Source of the DNA: an uncultured Luteimonas sp.
Lineage (GTDB): Bacteria > Pseudomonadota > Gammaproteobacteria > Xanthomonadales > Xanthomonadaceae
Length of the DNA: 64,000 nucleotides
Assembly: GCA_934541015.1 (NCBI GenBank)
Contig: CAKTDC010000001.1
Coordinates: forward strand, 1-64,000
Reading direction: 5' to 3'
Shown piece by piece: positions 7,567-16,800 of the stretch; the stretch's first letter is position 1; each line of letters opens with the position of its first letter. Made by a program: the position numbers and the translations under genes. Below the pieces are notes generated by a model, which had not been told where the DNA came from, did not search any database, and was given only the letters and a program-made list of their open reading frames with translations.

Positions 7567-8901
7567 TCAGGTCTGGGCGAAGGCTTCCCGGGTCAGGTTC
7601 AGCGGATCGCCGGCGGTGCAGACCATGTTGTCCTCGATGCGGATGCCGCCGAGCGGGCGCAGCGCGTCGACGCGGTCCCAGTCCACGGCGCCGCCATGGC
7701 CGGCGGCCTTCAGATCCTCGAGCAGCATGTCGACGAAGTAGATGCCCGGCTCGATCGTGACCACGAAGCCCGGCTCGAGCGTGCGCGTCAGCCGCAGGTA
7801 GGGGTGCCCCTCGGGCCTGGGGATGGTGCCGCCGCGGTCGGAGGCGGCAAAGCCGGCGACGTCGTGGACCTGCAGGCCCAGGCCGTGGCCGATGCCGTGC
7901 GGGAAGAAGGCGCTGCTGACCCCGGTGTCCAGCGCCTGTTCCGGCGACACGGTGATGATGCCGGCATCGCGCAGGACGCCGGCCAGGGCCAGGTGCGCGT
8001 CCAGGTGCAGCTGGCGGTAGTCCTTGCCCGCGCGTACCTGTGCGCAGAGCTGCTGCTGCACGGCGTCGACCGCGTCGATCAGGGCCTGGAAATCCGTCTC
8101 CGACGCCTGCGCATGGGTGCGGGTGATGTCGGCGGCATAGCCGCCGCAGCCGGCGCCGGCGTCGATCAGGAAGCTGCGCGCCTGCTTCGGCGGGACCCTG
8201 TCCAGTTCGGTGTAGTGCAGCACCGCGCCATGGTGGTTGAGCGCGACGATGTTGCGGTAGGGAAGTTCGGTGGCGTCCTCGCCGGCGGCCTGGCAGTAGG
8301 CCAGGTGGATGCCGAACTCGCTGGCCCCGGAGCGGAACGCGCGTTCGGCCGCCCGGTGCGCGCGCGCGCCGCGGCGGCTGGCTTCGCGCAGCATCTCGAT
8401 TTCGTAGGGGGTCTTGAACGCGCGCTGGTAGTCCAGGTAGTCGAGGACCGGCTGCGGATTGCCGGGTTTGTAGGCGCCGTAGCGGCCGAGCGCGCTCTGC
8501 GGTTCGCCGAGGATCGCGCAGCGCGAGGCGTTCCGGGGCAGATGCTTGAGCGCCTCCTCCGGGGTGCGGATGATGCTGATGTCGAAGTGTTCGACCCACC
8601 AGCCCTCGGGCGCGTCCGGCACCACGTGCCAGTAGTCGCGCGGCTGCAGGTAGACCAGCTTCGGCCGCGCGCCGGGCGTGACCACCAGCCAGCTTCCGGG
8701 CGTGCGGGTCAGCGGCAGCCAGTGCTTGAACTGCGGATTGACCGCGTAGGGGTAGTCGCGGTCGTCGAAGACCTGGTAGTGCAGGGTGCCGCTGGGAACC
8801 ACCAGGTGGTCGAAGCCGCCGCGCTCGAGCGCTGTCGCGGTGCGCGCCTGCAGGGTGGCGAGATGGTCGGGATAGTGGCTGGCGGCTGCGGCAGGCGTCA
8901 T
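7567..8901 (-). CDS. pepQ: Xaa-Pro dipeptidase
   Basis: 444 residues of PepQ type, splitting X-Pro dipeptides. The open frame extends upstream to 9048, but the first 49 codons look like intergenic translation; the ATG at 8901 opens MTPAAAASHYPDHLATLQAR, which resembles PepQ N termini. M24 metal ligands are in FLIDAGAGCGGYAADITRTH, FFPHGIGHGLGLQVHDV, TIEPGIYF and GIRIEDNMV. PepQ also acts on organophosphate triesters in some bacteria, but nothing in the sequence tests that. It is convergent with pepP and about 95 bp downstream of the PilZ gene. Confidence 0.94.
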   Translation of the reverse strand: MTPAAAASHYPDHLATLQARTATALERGGFDHLVVPSGTLHYQVFDDRDYPYAVNPQFKHWLPLTRTPGSWLVVTPGARPKLVYLQPRDYWHVVPDAPEGWWVEHFDISIIRTPEEALKHLPRNASRCAILGEPQSALGRYGAYKPGNPQPVLDYLDYQRAFKTPYEIEMLREASRRGARAHRAAERAFRSGASEFGIHLAYCQAAGEDATELPYRNIVALNHHGAVLHYTELDRVPPKQARSFLIDAGAGCGGYAADITRTHAQASETDFQALIDAVDAVQQQLCAQVRAGKDYRQLHLDAHLALAGVLRDAGIITVSPEQALDTGVSSAFFPHGIGHGLGLQVHDVAGFAASDRGGTIPRPEGHPYLRLTRTLEPGFVVTIEPGIYFVDMLLEDLKAAGHGGAVDWDRVDALRPLGGIRIEDNMVCTAGDPLNLTREAFAQT

Positions 8902-8995
8902 CGGGGGAATCCAACCGGGAAACAGGCGCCTATTCTGCCGCACCGCACGCGGGCGCGCAGGACGGGGCGGCGATCGGCGGTTGCCGCCGCCGTGG

Positions 8996-9346
8996 CTATT
9001 CGTAGTGGCCGCCCGGCGCCTCGATCCAGTGATGGATGCGCAGGGCATGCGCCTCGGGCATGGCGATGAAGCGGAAGCCGGCCCAGCTGTGCCCGGGCGC
9101 GCTGGTGTGGTCCTGCCACAGCAGGTGCGCGCCGACGTCGACCGGATTGCGGTCGCGCTCCTGTCCGGGGAGGTCGAAGCGGAACTGGTACAGCGCGTCG
9201 TCGGTCAACGGCTCGCTGGCGATCAGCAGCATGCCCGTCTGCGACAGGTTGCCCAGGCGCCCGAACACGCGGTCGGTCATCGCGTCGGTGACCAGGATCG
9301 TGTCGGCGGCCTTGCGCCGCCTGGCGCGGCGGAACTCGTGGATCAT
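8996..9346 (-). CDS. PilZ domain protein
   Basis: 116 residues, a single PilZ domain. The N-terminal FRRARRRKAADTILVTD corresponds to the RxxxR c-di-GMP arm, followed by LGNLSQTGMLL, a degenerate form of D/NxSxxG (N-L-S-Q-T-G). The rest is a beta barrel ending in AGFRFIAM. c-di-GMP binding is therefore plausible but unproven. Its ATG overlaps the stop of the DUF1631 gene by 4 bp (ATGA), so the two are translationally coupled and likely work together. Confidence 0.87.
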   Translation of the reverse strand: MIHEFRRARRRKAADTILVTDAMTDRVFGRLGNLSQTGMLLIASEPLTDDALYQFRFDLPGQERDRNPVDVGAHLLWQDHTSAPGHSWAGFRFIAMPEAHALRIHHWIEAPGGHYE

Positions 9347-11640
9347 GTCGCCCCCCTGGGCAGCGGGCTGGTGTCCTCGCCGATGCCGGCGAAGCTGCGC
9401 AGGGTGTTGATGGCGCTGGCCCAGGCGCGGTCGATGAGGCGTCCACGCTCGACGGTGACGATCTTCGCCTGCCCCGCGGCCATCATCCGCGCGATGCTGT
9501 CCAGCGACTGCTCGCCGGTGCGCTGTCCGCGCTGGTTGACGAACAGGGCGTTGTCGGTGACCGGGCTGAACCAGGACAGCCTGCGCCGGACCACGTCGCC
9601 GCGCTGGTTGGTGATGAACTCGATCCAGGTGCCGAAAGGAAGGTTGCGCAACTGGTCGTGGTAGGCCTGCTGCTCGGGCGTGCGCGGCGGCGGTTTGGGC
9701 CGGGCGGCGTGGGCCTCGTCGCCCAGGCGCACGCGCGACTTGATCTTCATCGCCAGCTCGGTGCGCGAGGCCGGCTCTTCCTCGGACACGTTGCTGGTCA
9801 GGCGCTGGCCGATCGCCGCGGCTTCATCGCCGTGGTAGCCCACCTGCGCCAGCGAGCTGCTGACGTGGTCGACCAGGCCCGCGTCGGCTTCCGCGTGGTC
9901 CCGCTGGCAGCTGTCGATGATCTGCCGGGTGGTCTCGAGCTGCTTTTCCCAGGCCTCCGAATCCTCCCCCTGGCGCAGCAGGGTGAGGGTGAGCACGTCG
10001 GCCCAGGCCTGGTTGAGCAGCGCCCGCGTGAACCGGGGGATGCGCTGGTCGCGCATCAGCTCGTCCATCACCTCGCTGGCGCGGAGCTTGGCGATCTCGA
10101 GCTTTTCCTTGCCGCGGGCGGCCTCGGCATGGCGGCGCTCGAGCATCTCCGCCTTCCGGACCTGGGCCTGCAGCTGGGCCTGCAGCTCCCGGTTGGAGAC
10201 GGCGAAGGCTTCCGGGTCGTCGTGGTGTTCGATGACATAGTTGACGGCGGCCTGCAGCGACTGCATGACCCTGGGGTCGGAGTCGCCGTCGTCGAGCCAT
10301 TTCGCGGCCCGCTCGGCGACCGTGCCGAGCAGTTCGCGCGCGGGGTGGGCATCGCGCACGAAGAACGCGCGGTCCTGGAGCGCGACGCGCAGCAGCGGCA
10401 CCTGCAGCCGCTGCACCAGGCCGGCGGCGGGGACATCCTTGCGGATTTCCTCGCCGATGTGCGTGTACAGCATCTCCAGCAGTTCGAAGGTGTCGTTGTC
10501 CTGTGGCGACAGGTCCGCTCCGACGCCGTTGCGCTGCCGCGCCTGTGCCAGCAGCATCTGCCTGATGTCGGCCAGGGTCGGCGGGCCGCCGGGCGTGGAC
10601 GGTGGCTGCCGCAGCAGTTCGCCGAGCGAGCTGACGATCTCGCGGGTGCTGATCTGGCGCTTCGGGCCGGCGCTGCGGCCGCCCGGGCGCAGCTTGCCGA
10701 GGAGCTCGCGGCGGTTGGCCAGCAGCTGCTGCAGGCGTTCGGCGGAGGCGCGCTCGTCCTTCCCGTCGACCTCCACGGGTTCGCCCATCCACGCCGTGTG
10801 CGGGCGCCAGGGCGCTTCGGCCGACCGCGTGCCGGCGGCGGCGGAGCCTGCGCTCGTGTTGCCGGGCCGCCTGTTCGCTGCCGCAGCCGCAGCCTCTGGG
10901 GGGGCGGGAACGCTGGGGCGCACGCGCGTGGGCACGTGGGTGAGCCCGGCGAGGATGCCGCCCCGGTCCAGCAGTTCGTCGAGCTGTTCCAGCACGCGCC
11001 AGTAGCCGGACATCACGTGGCGGTCGAACAGGCGGTAGAGCAGCAGCCTCGAGTCGTGTTCGATGTCCAGCGCATGGCTTGCCGAGCGCATGGCGCGGCA
11101 CAGCGCCTGCGGCCCCAGCGGCAGGCGTTCGGCATCGAAGGCCGGCGAGGCGGCGAGGACCCCGAAGCGCTGCCCCAGCAGGTGCAGCGGCAGGTTCGCC
11201 CGGCCCTCCTGGCGGATCGCGATCTCGCGCAGCACCGTGCCTTCGTCCATCACCGTGTCGTCGACCAGGCTGAGCTTGCCGAAGCTCGAGGTGACCGTGC
11301 CGTCGTAACTCAGCGTCGCGCTGGCCGGCGCGGGGGTGCGGATGGCCGCCAGCGAGGCTTCCAGGCCGAGCATGAAGTGCGGCACCAGGTCCGAGCGGTT
11401 GAGCCGGAACACGCGCAGGTTCTGCATGTAGCTCGATTCCCGGCTGTGGTTGCCGGCCTGGCTGGCGAGGCGGAACAGCTCCTGCTCGAACTCGTCGAGC
11501 ATGACCGCGAGACTGGCGTCGAGCTCTTCGGAGACCAGGGCCAGCGCCAGTTCCAGCGTCTTGCGGACGCGTGCCGGCAGCCCCGCCGCAGCCAGCGATC
11601 GCGGCGCGGTGGATTCGGCAGGCGGTCCGAAACTGGGCAT
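9343..11640 (-). CDS. DUF1631 family protein
   Basis: 765 residues. It matches the long DUF1631 family: N-terminal ELALALVSEELDASLAVMLDEFEQELFRLA, a charged mid-region, and a C-terminal LPFGTWIEFITNQRGDVVRRRLSWFSPVTDNALFVN segment typical of the family. That C-terminal part resembles a PilZ-like barrel. No catalytic motif or membrane segment is seen. In pseudomonads and Xanthomonads such genes often neighbour PilZ proteins; the function is unknown. A perfect CRP/Clp palindrome lies 15-30 bp upstream of the ATG. Confidence 0.85.
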   Translation of the reverse strand: MPSFGPPAESTAPRSLAAAGLPARVRKTLELALALVSEELDASLAVMLDEFEQELFRLASQAGNHSRESSYMQNLRVFRLNRSDLVPHFMLGLEASLAAIRTPAPASATLSYDGTVTSSFGKLSLVDDTVMDEGTVLREIAIRQEGRANLPLHLLGQRFGVLAASPAFDAERLPLGPQALCRAMRSASHALDIEHDSRLLLYRLFDRHVMSGYWRVLEQLDELLDRGGILAGLTHVPTRVRPSVPAPPEAAAAAANRRPGNTSAGSAAAGTRSAEAPWRPHTAWMGEPVEVDGKDERASAERLQQLLANRRELLGKLRPGGRSAGPKRQISTREIVSSLGELLRQPPSTPGGPPTLADIRQMLLAQARQRNGVGADLSPQDNDTFELLEMLYTHIGEEIRKDVPAAGLVQRLQVPLLRVALQDRAFFVRDAHPARELLGTVAERAAKWLDDGDSDPRVMQSLQAAVNYVIEHHDDPEAFAVSNRELQAQLQAQVRKAEMLERRHAEAARGKEKLEIAKLRASEVMDELMRDQRIPRFTRALLNQAWADVLTLTLLRQGEDSEAWEKQLETTRQIIDSCQRDHAEADAGLVDHVSSSLAQVGYHGDEAAAIGQRLTSNVSEEEPASRTELAMKIKSRVRLGDEAHAARPKPPPRTPEQQAYHDQLRNLPFGTWIEFITNQRGDVVRRRLSWFSPVTDNALFVNQRGQRTGEQSLDSIARMMAAGQAKIVTVERGRLIDRAWASAINTLRSFAGIGEDTSPLPRGAT

Positions 11641-11654
11641 CCGATGCTCGCTTG

Positions 11655-11670
11655 TGTGAAACCGGTCACA
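11655..11670 (-). promoter_or_regulatory. Predicted CRP/Clp binding site upstream of DUF1631-pilZ
   Basis: TGTGA-AACCGG-TCACA on the plus strand, a perfect match to the CRP half-sites TGTGA-N6-TCACA. Its centre is about 22 bp before the ATG at 11640. A possible -10 (TAAGAA) lies just upstream on the minus strand, which would put the site downstream of the promoter and suggest repression. In Xanthomonads Clp is the CRP family member that recognises this motif and loses DNA binding when it binds c-di-GMP. Confidence 0.7.
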
Positions 11671-11739
11671 TTTCTTAGCACGGGCCGCAGGTCGAGGCCA
11701 GCCCTGGCGGCCGCAGCCCGGCCCGCGGAGCGGCGCGCC

Positions 11740-12894
11740 CTACGTGTCCAGGAACAGCGAAATCACGTCGTTGCCGAATCGACGACCCAGCTGCGTCGGC
11801 ACGACGCGCCCCCCCTGGCAGTGCAGCCACCCGCGATCCTGCGCCTGTGCGAGCGCCGATGCAATGGCAGCGCGGTCCAGCCCGCAGCGCGATTCGAAAT
11901 CCGCGAGCGCGAAGCCCTCGACCAGGCGCAGCGCGTTGAGCATGAACTCGAACGGGCGCTGCCCTGCCGCGATGCGCTCGTCGCCGCCGATGGCGTCGGG
12001 GGTGCCGGCGGCGGCCAGCCAGGCGGTGGGGTGCCTGATCTTCCAGCGGCGCAGGATCGCCTGTTCGGCGCCGAGGGTGAGCTTGCCGTGGGCGCCGGCG
12101 CCGATCCCGAGGTAGTCGCCGAAGCGCCAGTAGTTGAGGTTGTGCGCGCACTGGCGGCCCGGGCGGGCATAGGCCGAGACTTCGTACTGCGCGTAGCCGC
12201 CGCCGGCCAGCAGGGCCTGGCAGTGTTCCTGCATGTCCCAGGCCAGGTCCTCGTCGGGCAGGCCCTCGGGCGGGCGGGCGGCGAACACGGTGTTGGGCTC
12301 GAGCGTGAGCTGGTAGTGCGAGACATGCGCCGGCTGCAGGGCGAGGGCGCGCTCGACGTCGTGCCCGGCCATCGCCAGGTCCTGGCCGGGCAGGGCGTAC
12401 ATCAGGTCGAGGTTGAGGTTTTCCAGGCCCGCGTCCTGGGCCAGCTTCACCGCGGCTTCGGCCTGGGCACTGTCGTGGATGCGGCCGAGGCGGCGCAGCA
12501 CGGCGTCGTCGAAGCTCTGGATGCCGAAGCTGATCCGGTTCACGCCGGCGGCGCGGTAGTCCCCGAAGCGGCCGTGCTCGGCGGTGCCGGGGTTCGTCTC
12601 CAGGGTGATTTCCAGCTCCGGCGCGAAGCGCAGGCGCGCGCTGGCGCCCTGCAGGAAGCGGTCGATGGCGTCGGCCGGGAACAGGCTGGGGGTGCCGCCG
12701 CCGAAGAACACGCTGTGCACGGTGCGGCCCCAGGCCAGCGGCAGGTCCTGGTCGAGGTCGGCCAGCAGGGCGTCGACGTAGCCCTCGAACGGCAGCGGCC
12801 CGCGCGCCTGGTGCGAGTTGAAGTCGCAGTAGGGGCACTTGCGCACGCACCAGGGCAGGTGGACGTAGAGCGAGAGCGGCGGTGGGGTGAGCAT
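11740..12894 (-). CDS. hemW: HemW-type radical SAM protein (heme chaperone)
   Basis: 384 residues. Radical SAM motif CVRKCPYCDF (~19-28), GGGTPSLF (~70) and LETNPGT follow the canonical order, and HNLNYW matches the HNxxYW heme motif of HemW, distinguishing it from coproporphyrinogen dehydrogenase HemN. The C-terminal domain has GIGAGAHGKL and ALRLVEGF. The open frame extends upstream to 13035 through a repeat element; the ATG at 12894 gives the normal N terminus. In most gammaproteobacteria rdgB immediately precedes hemW, as here, although a 177-bp gap with a repeat now separates them. Confidence 0.92.
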   Translation of the reverse strand: MLTPPPLSLYVHLPWCVRKCPYCDFNSHQARGPLPFEGYVDALLADLDQDLPLAWGRTVHSVFFGGGTPSLFPADAIDRFLQGASARLRFAPELEITLETNPGTAEHGRFGDYRAAGVNRISFGIQSFDDAVLRRLGRIHDSAQAEAAVKLAQDAGLENLNLDLMYALPGQDLAMAGHDVERALALQPAHVSHYQLTLEPNTVFAARPPEGLPDEDLAWDMQEHCQALLAGGGYAQYEVSAYARPGRQCAHNLNYWRFGDYLGIGAGAHGKLTLGAEQAILRRWKIRHPTAWLAAAGTPDAIGGDERIAAGQRPFEFMLNALRLVEGFALADFESRCGLDRAAIASALAQAQDRGWLHCQGGRVVPTQLGRRFGNDVISLFLDT

Positions 12895-12965
12895 GGAAGC
12901 GGAATGCGGGGCCAGCTGGACAACATCGACAGCGTCTGGACGGGCGACGGAGTTCCCGGCATCGT

Positions 12966-13058
12966 CATCCCGGCGCAAGCCGGGATCCATTTTGACCTTG
13001 CCGTCGGCTTTACCTGACACGGAATGAAGCAACATGGATCCCGGCTTGCGCCGGGATG
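12966..13058. repeat. Palindromic repeat with perfect 25-bp inverted ends
   Basis: The left arm 12966-12990 (CATCCCGGCGCAAGCCGGGA..) is the exact reverse complement of 13034-13058. Each arm is itself a hairpin (CCCGGC-GCAA-GCCGGG). A diverged copy with the same plan lies at 40177-40273. It belongs to the widespread 'ATGGATCCCGGCTT' class of intergenic repeats found in many proteobacteria. Confidence 0.82.
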
Positions 13059-13071
13059 GCGATGTCGGCGC

Positions 13072-13703
13072 TCAATGTTCCGGGACTGTCGAGATTACCT
13101 CGCCGGCCGCCGCCAGCCGCGTCCGCAGCAGCGCCAGCGCCTGGCCGCGGTGGCTGATCCGGTTCTTGACGTCCAGCGGCATCTCCGCCGCCGTCCGCCC
13201 GCGCGCGGGGTCGAGGAACACCGGGTCGTAGCCGTGCCCGCCGCCGCCGCGGCGCGCGCGCGCGATCACCCCGTCCCAGCGGCCTTCGACCACGATCGGC
13301 TGCGGATCCTCCGCGTGCCGCAGCAGGGCCAGCACGCAGACGAACTGGGCGCCGCGACGTTCATCGGGCACCTCGGCCAGTTCGCGCAGCAGACGGTCGA
13401 TGTTGCGGTCGGCGTCGCCGTGGTCGCCGGCGTAGCGCGCCGAATACAGGCCGGGGGCGCCGTCGAGGGCGTCGACGCAGATGCCCGAATCGTCGGCCAG
13501 CGCCGCCAGGCCGGTGGCGCGGCAGGCGTGGCGGGCCTTGAGGATGGCGTTCTCGATGAAGCTCAGGCCGGTCTCGTCGGCGTCGGCGACGCCGAATTCC
13601 GCCTGCGCGCGCACGTCGAAGCCGTCGCCCGCGAGCAGGGCGCGGAACTCCTCGAGCTTGCCGGCGTTGTTCGACGCCAGCACCAGGGGGCGCGCCGTGG
13701 ACT

Positions 13704-13707
<4 letters not shown>
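13072..13707 (-). CDS. rdgB: dITP/XTP pyrophosphatase RdgB
   Basis: 211 residues. It cleaves non-canonical purine nucleoside triphosphates (dITP, XTP) to monophosphates, cleaning the nucleotide pool. Family motifs are the N-terminal [14 protein letters not shown], the catalytic [36 protein letters not shown] and YDPVFLDP, and the terminal ISHRGQAL. The start is TTG at 13707, overlapping the rph stop as TTGA; no ATG fits the conserved N terminus. It is translationally coupled to rph, a conserved pairing. Confidence 0.94.
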
Positions 13708-14429
<722 letters not shown>

Positions 14430-14495
14430 GCGGGAATCCGGAAAAAACAGGGGCGCCAGATTACCATTGGCTTCCTGACCGCCACGGAACGCAGC

Positions 14496-15359
14496 ATGTC
14501 CACGCGCAGCATGACCGCCTATGCCTCCGGCGAGCGCAGCACCCGCTGGGGTACGCTCGGCTGCGAACTGCGCGCGGTCAACCACCGCTTCCTCGAGCTG
14601 GGCGCGCGGCTGCCGGAAGAACTGCGCGCGCTGGAGCCGGCCCTGCGCGAACGGGTGTCCGCGCGCGTCTCCCGCGGCAAGGTCGACCTGGTGCTGCGCC
14701 TGCGTACGGCCGACGGCGCCGCTTCGCTGCAGGTGGACGACGGACTGGTCGAGCGCCTGGCGGAACTGGCGGCGACGCTGCGCCACCGCTTTCCCGAAAT
14801 GCGCATCGGCTTCGTCGAGCTGCTGCAGTATCCGGGCGTGCTGCAGTCGCAGGCCGCCGATCCGGCGGAGCTGCAGGCCGAGGCGCAGGCGCTGCTCGAC
14901 ACCGTGCTCGCCGATTTCATCGCCGCACGCGAGCGCGAGGGCGGCAAGCTGGTCACCGCGATCCTCGAGCGCGTGGACGGCATCGAGCGCATCGCCGGCG
15001 AAGTGCGCGGCCTCGTGCCGCAGATCCGCGAGGGCCAGCGCGCCCGCCTCCAGGCGCGCCTGGCCGACCTGGCCCAGGCGGCCGATCCCGCCCGCGTCGA
15101 GCAGGAGCTGGTGCTGTCGCTGCAGAAGCTCGACGTGGACGAGGAACTCGATCGCCTGGCCAGCCACATCGACGAGATCCGCCGCGTGTTCCGGCAGAAG
15201 GAGCCGGTCGGCCGCCGCCTCGACTTCCTGCTCCAGGAATTCAACCGCGAAGCCAACACCCTGGGCAGCAAATCGGTCGACGCCCGCACCAGCAACGCCG
15301 CGGTCGAGCTCAAGGTGCTGATCGACCAGATCCGCGAGCAGGTGCAGAACATTGAATAG
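14496..15359 (+). CDS. yicC: YicC family endoribonuclease
   Basis: 287 residues. It starts with the family signature [14 protein letters not shown], followed by [13 protein letters not shown] (~25-37) and the C-terminal [21 protein letters not shown] signature, ending in [15 protein letters not shown]. YicC proteins have been reported as endoribonucleases, including degradation of RyhB-type small RNA in E. coli; the substrate here is unknown. ATG at 14496. It is followed immediately by a repeat element and then gmk, a conserved neighbour. Confidence 0.93.
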   Translation: MSTRSMTAYASGERSTRWGTLGCELRAVNHRFLELGARLPEELRALEPALRERVSARVSRGKVDLVLRLRTADGAASLQVDDGLVERLAELAATLRHRFPEMRIGFVELLQYPGVLQSQAADPAELQAEAQALLDTVLADFIAAREREGGKLVTAILERVDGIERIAGEVRGLVPQIREGQRARLQARLADLAQAADPARVEQELVLSLQKLDVDEELDRLASHIDEIRRVFRQKEPVGRRLDFLLQEFNREANTLGSKSVDARTSNAAVELKVLIDQIREQVQNIE

Positions 15360-15363
15360 GGGC

Positions 15364-15572
15364 GGGAATCGGCAATCGGGAATGGGGAATGGCAGAAGCG
15401 ATGGACTTCCTGTCCCGCGCCGTGCCTCGGCGGTTGGCGTGCTGTTCCGATCCCCCTTTCCCGGTTCCCCCCTCCCGGCCCGTTCCTGCAAAAGCGATAG
15501 ACTTCCCGCCTCGCGCAGCGCTTCGACGATTGGCGTGCTGTTCCGATTCTCCATTCCCGATTCCCGATTCCC
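15364..15572. repeat. GGGAATC-type inverted-repeat element with a duplicated 55-bp core
   Basis: The left arm (15364-15392, GGGAATCGGCAATCGGGAAT...) and right arm (15551-15572, ATTCCCGATTCCCG...) are inverted with about two mismatches. Between them are two direct 55-bp copies at 15397-15451 and 15493-15547, identical at about 46 of 55 positions and sharing the 3' end TTGGCGTGCTGTTCCGAT. The element fills the whole yicC-gmk gap. Its right end stops about 6 bp before the gmk ATG, leaving gmk without a visible Shine-Dalgarno sequence. Confidence 0.82.
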
Positions 15573-15578
15573 GGCCCC

Positions 15579-16199
15579 ATGATGCGCGGAACCCTGTTCA
15601 TCGTCGCGGCGCCCTCCGGCGCCGGGAAGTCGAGCATCGTCAACGCCTGCCTGGCGCGGGACCGGAACATCTGCCTGTCGGTCTCGTTCACGTCGCGCGC
15701 GCCGCGGCCGGGGGAGCGGGACGGCGAGCACTACCACTTCGTCCCCGCCGACGCGTTCAAGGCGATGGTCCGCGCGGGGGATTTCTTCGAGTACGCCCAG
15801 GTGCACGGCGACTGGAAGGGCACCGCCAGGCAGTCGGTCGAGCCGCAGCTTGCCGCCGGCCGCGACGTGCTGCTGGAGATCGACTGGCAGGGCGCGCAGC
15901 AGGTGAAGGCGCTGGTGCCCGATGCGGTGAGCGTGTTCATCCTGCCGCCGTCGCGGGCGGCGCTGGAGGAGCGCATGCGCAAGCGCGGGCAGGACAGCGA
16001 GGAGACCATCGCCCGGCGCCTGGCCAACGCCCGCGGGGAGATGTCGCACCACGCCGAGTTCGATTTCATCATCGTCAACGAAGTCTTCGCGACCGCGGTC
16101 GAGGAGATGTGCGCGATCTTCACCGCCAGCCGTCTGCGCAGGGAGCAGCAGGTCCGGCGCCAGGACGGGCTGATCCGGGCGCTGCTGGCGGAAGGTTGA
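15579..16199 (+). CDS. gmk: Guanylate kinase
   Basis: 206 residues. It phosphorylates GMP/dGMP to the diphosphate using ATP. P-loop APSGAGKSS at ~10-18, GMP-binding [20 protein letters not shown] (~35-55), [22 protein letters not shown], and the lid [17 protein letters not shown]. Starts with ATGATG at 15579. The gene lies between yicC and rpoZ, the classic order yicC-gmk-rpoZ-spoT. The upstream 20 bases belong to a repeat arm, so translation initiation may be weak or leader-dependent. Confidence 0.96.
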   Translation: MMRGTLFIVAAPSGAGKSSIVNACLARDRNICLSVSFTSRAPRPGERDGEHYHFVPADAFKAMVRAGDFFEYAQVHGDWKGTARQSVEPQLAAGRDVLLEIDWQGAQQVKALVPDAVSVFILPPSRAALEERMRKRGQDSEETIARRLANARGEMSHHAEFDFIIVNEVFATAVEEMCAIFTASRLRREQQVRRQDGLIRALLAEG

Positions 16200-16238
16200 A
16201 GCGGCGTTTGCGTAACTTGTTGATTTCAATGGCGGCGC

Positions 16239-16267
16239 TTGCGGTTGGCCGATGCGGCCGCTAGAAT
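16239..16267 (+). promoter_or_regulatory. Sigma70-type promoter of rpoZ
   Basis: -35 TTGCGG at 16239-16244 and -10 TAGAAT at 16262-16267 with 17-bp spacing, about 50 bp upstream of the rpoZ ATG. Confidence 0.65.
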
Positions 16268-16317
16268 TCCCGGTCCTATTCCGAACAGATCGACGGCCCA
16301 AGGCCGCCGGGAGACGT

Positions 16318-16620
16318 ATGGCCCGCATCACCGTTGAAGATTGCCTGGAAGTCGTCGACAACCGCTTCGAACTGGTCATGATGGCCGCCAAGCGCGCGCG
16401 CCAGCTCGCCAACGGCGTCGACCCGCAGATCGACAACAGCGAAGCCCAGGACAAGCCGACCGTGCTGGCGCTGCGCGAGATCGCCGCCCGCGCCATCGAC
16501 CCCGATTACATCGAGGCCGTCGACAAGGCCGAGCGCGAGCGCAAGGAGCGCGAGGCGCTGGAGTGGGCCGCCGCCGAGGTGGTGGCCGCCGAGGACGACA
16601 TGAAGGGCGACGATCTGTAG
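16318..16620 (+). CDS. rpoZ: RNA polymerase omega subunit
   Basis: 100 residues. The small omega subunit helps assemble RNA polymerase and forms part of a ppGpp binding site. [30 protein letters not shown] is the invariant N-terminal region; [12 protein letters not shown] follows (~47-58), with an acidic tail. The ATG at 16318 is preferred over the in-frame upstream ATG because omega always begins MARxTVED. It lies next to spoT, whose product makes the alarmone that omega helps sense. Confidence 0.97.
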   Translation: MARITVEDCLEVVDNRFELVMMAAKRARQLANGVDPQIDNSEAQDKPTVLALREIAARAIDPDYIEAVDKAERERKEREALEWAAAEVVAAEDDMKGDDL

Positions 16621-16623
16621 CAG

Positions 16624-16797
16624 CCGGGATTCCGGAGTCGGGATCGGGGATCCGGAAAGCCGGGTCCCGGGGATCCCCAGCCTTTCCCGCGACTGTGAAG
16701 GCCCCGCCCAGGCGGGGCCTTTCCGTTTCCGGGGGCCGCCGGGCGCACGACTGGATCCCGCCCACTCCCCATTCCCGCCGTTTCCCCTTAGGCTCTG
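16624..16797. repeat. Degenerate GGGATTC-type repeat enclosing a terminator
   Basis: Between rpoZ and spoT, a left half (from 16624, GGGATTCCGGAGTCGGGATC...) and a right half (about 16765-16790, CACTCCCCATTCCCG) look like decayed arms of the GGGAATC element family. The rpoZ terminator lies between them. The match is imperfect and the boundaries are approximate. Confidence 0.45.
16698..16728 (+). terminator. Rho-independent terminator after rpoZ
   Basis: An 11-bp stem AAGGCCCCGCC / GGCGGGGCCTT with a two-base CA loop, followed by TCCGTTT. It would separate gmk/rpoZ transcripts from spoT, although in many relatives spoT is co-transcribed. Confidence 0.72.
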
Positions 16798-16800
16798 GGA

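Noticed and set aside
9658..13017. 1119-codon open frame on the plus strand
   Set aside because: Antisense to DUF1631 and hemW; shadow composition.
15364..15572. Possible CRISPR array
   Set aside because: Repeat units are inverted and variable, with only two core copies and no regular spacers; it is an intergenic element.
14430..16496. In-frame upstream extension of rph
   Set aside because: Runs antisense through yicC and gmk; RNase PH homology begins at the ATG at 14429.
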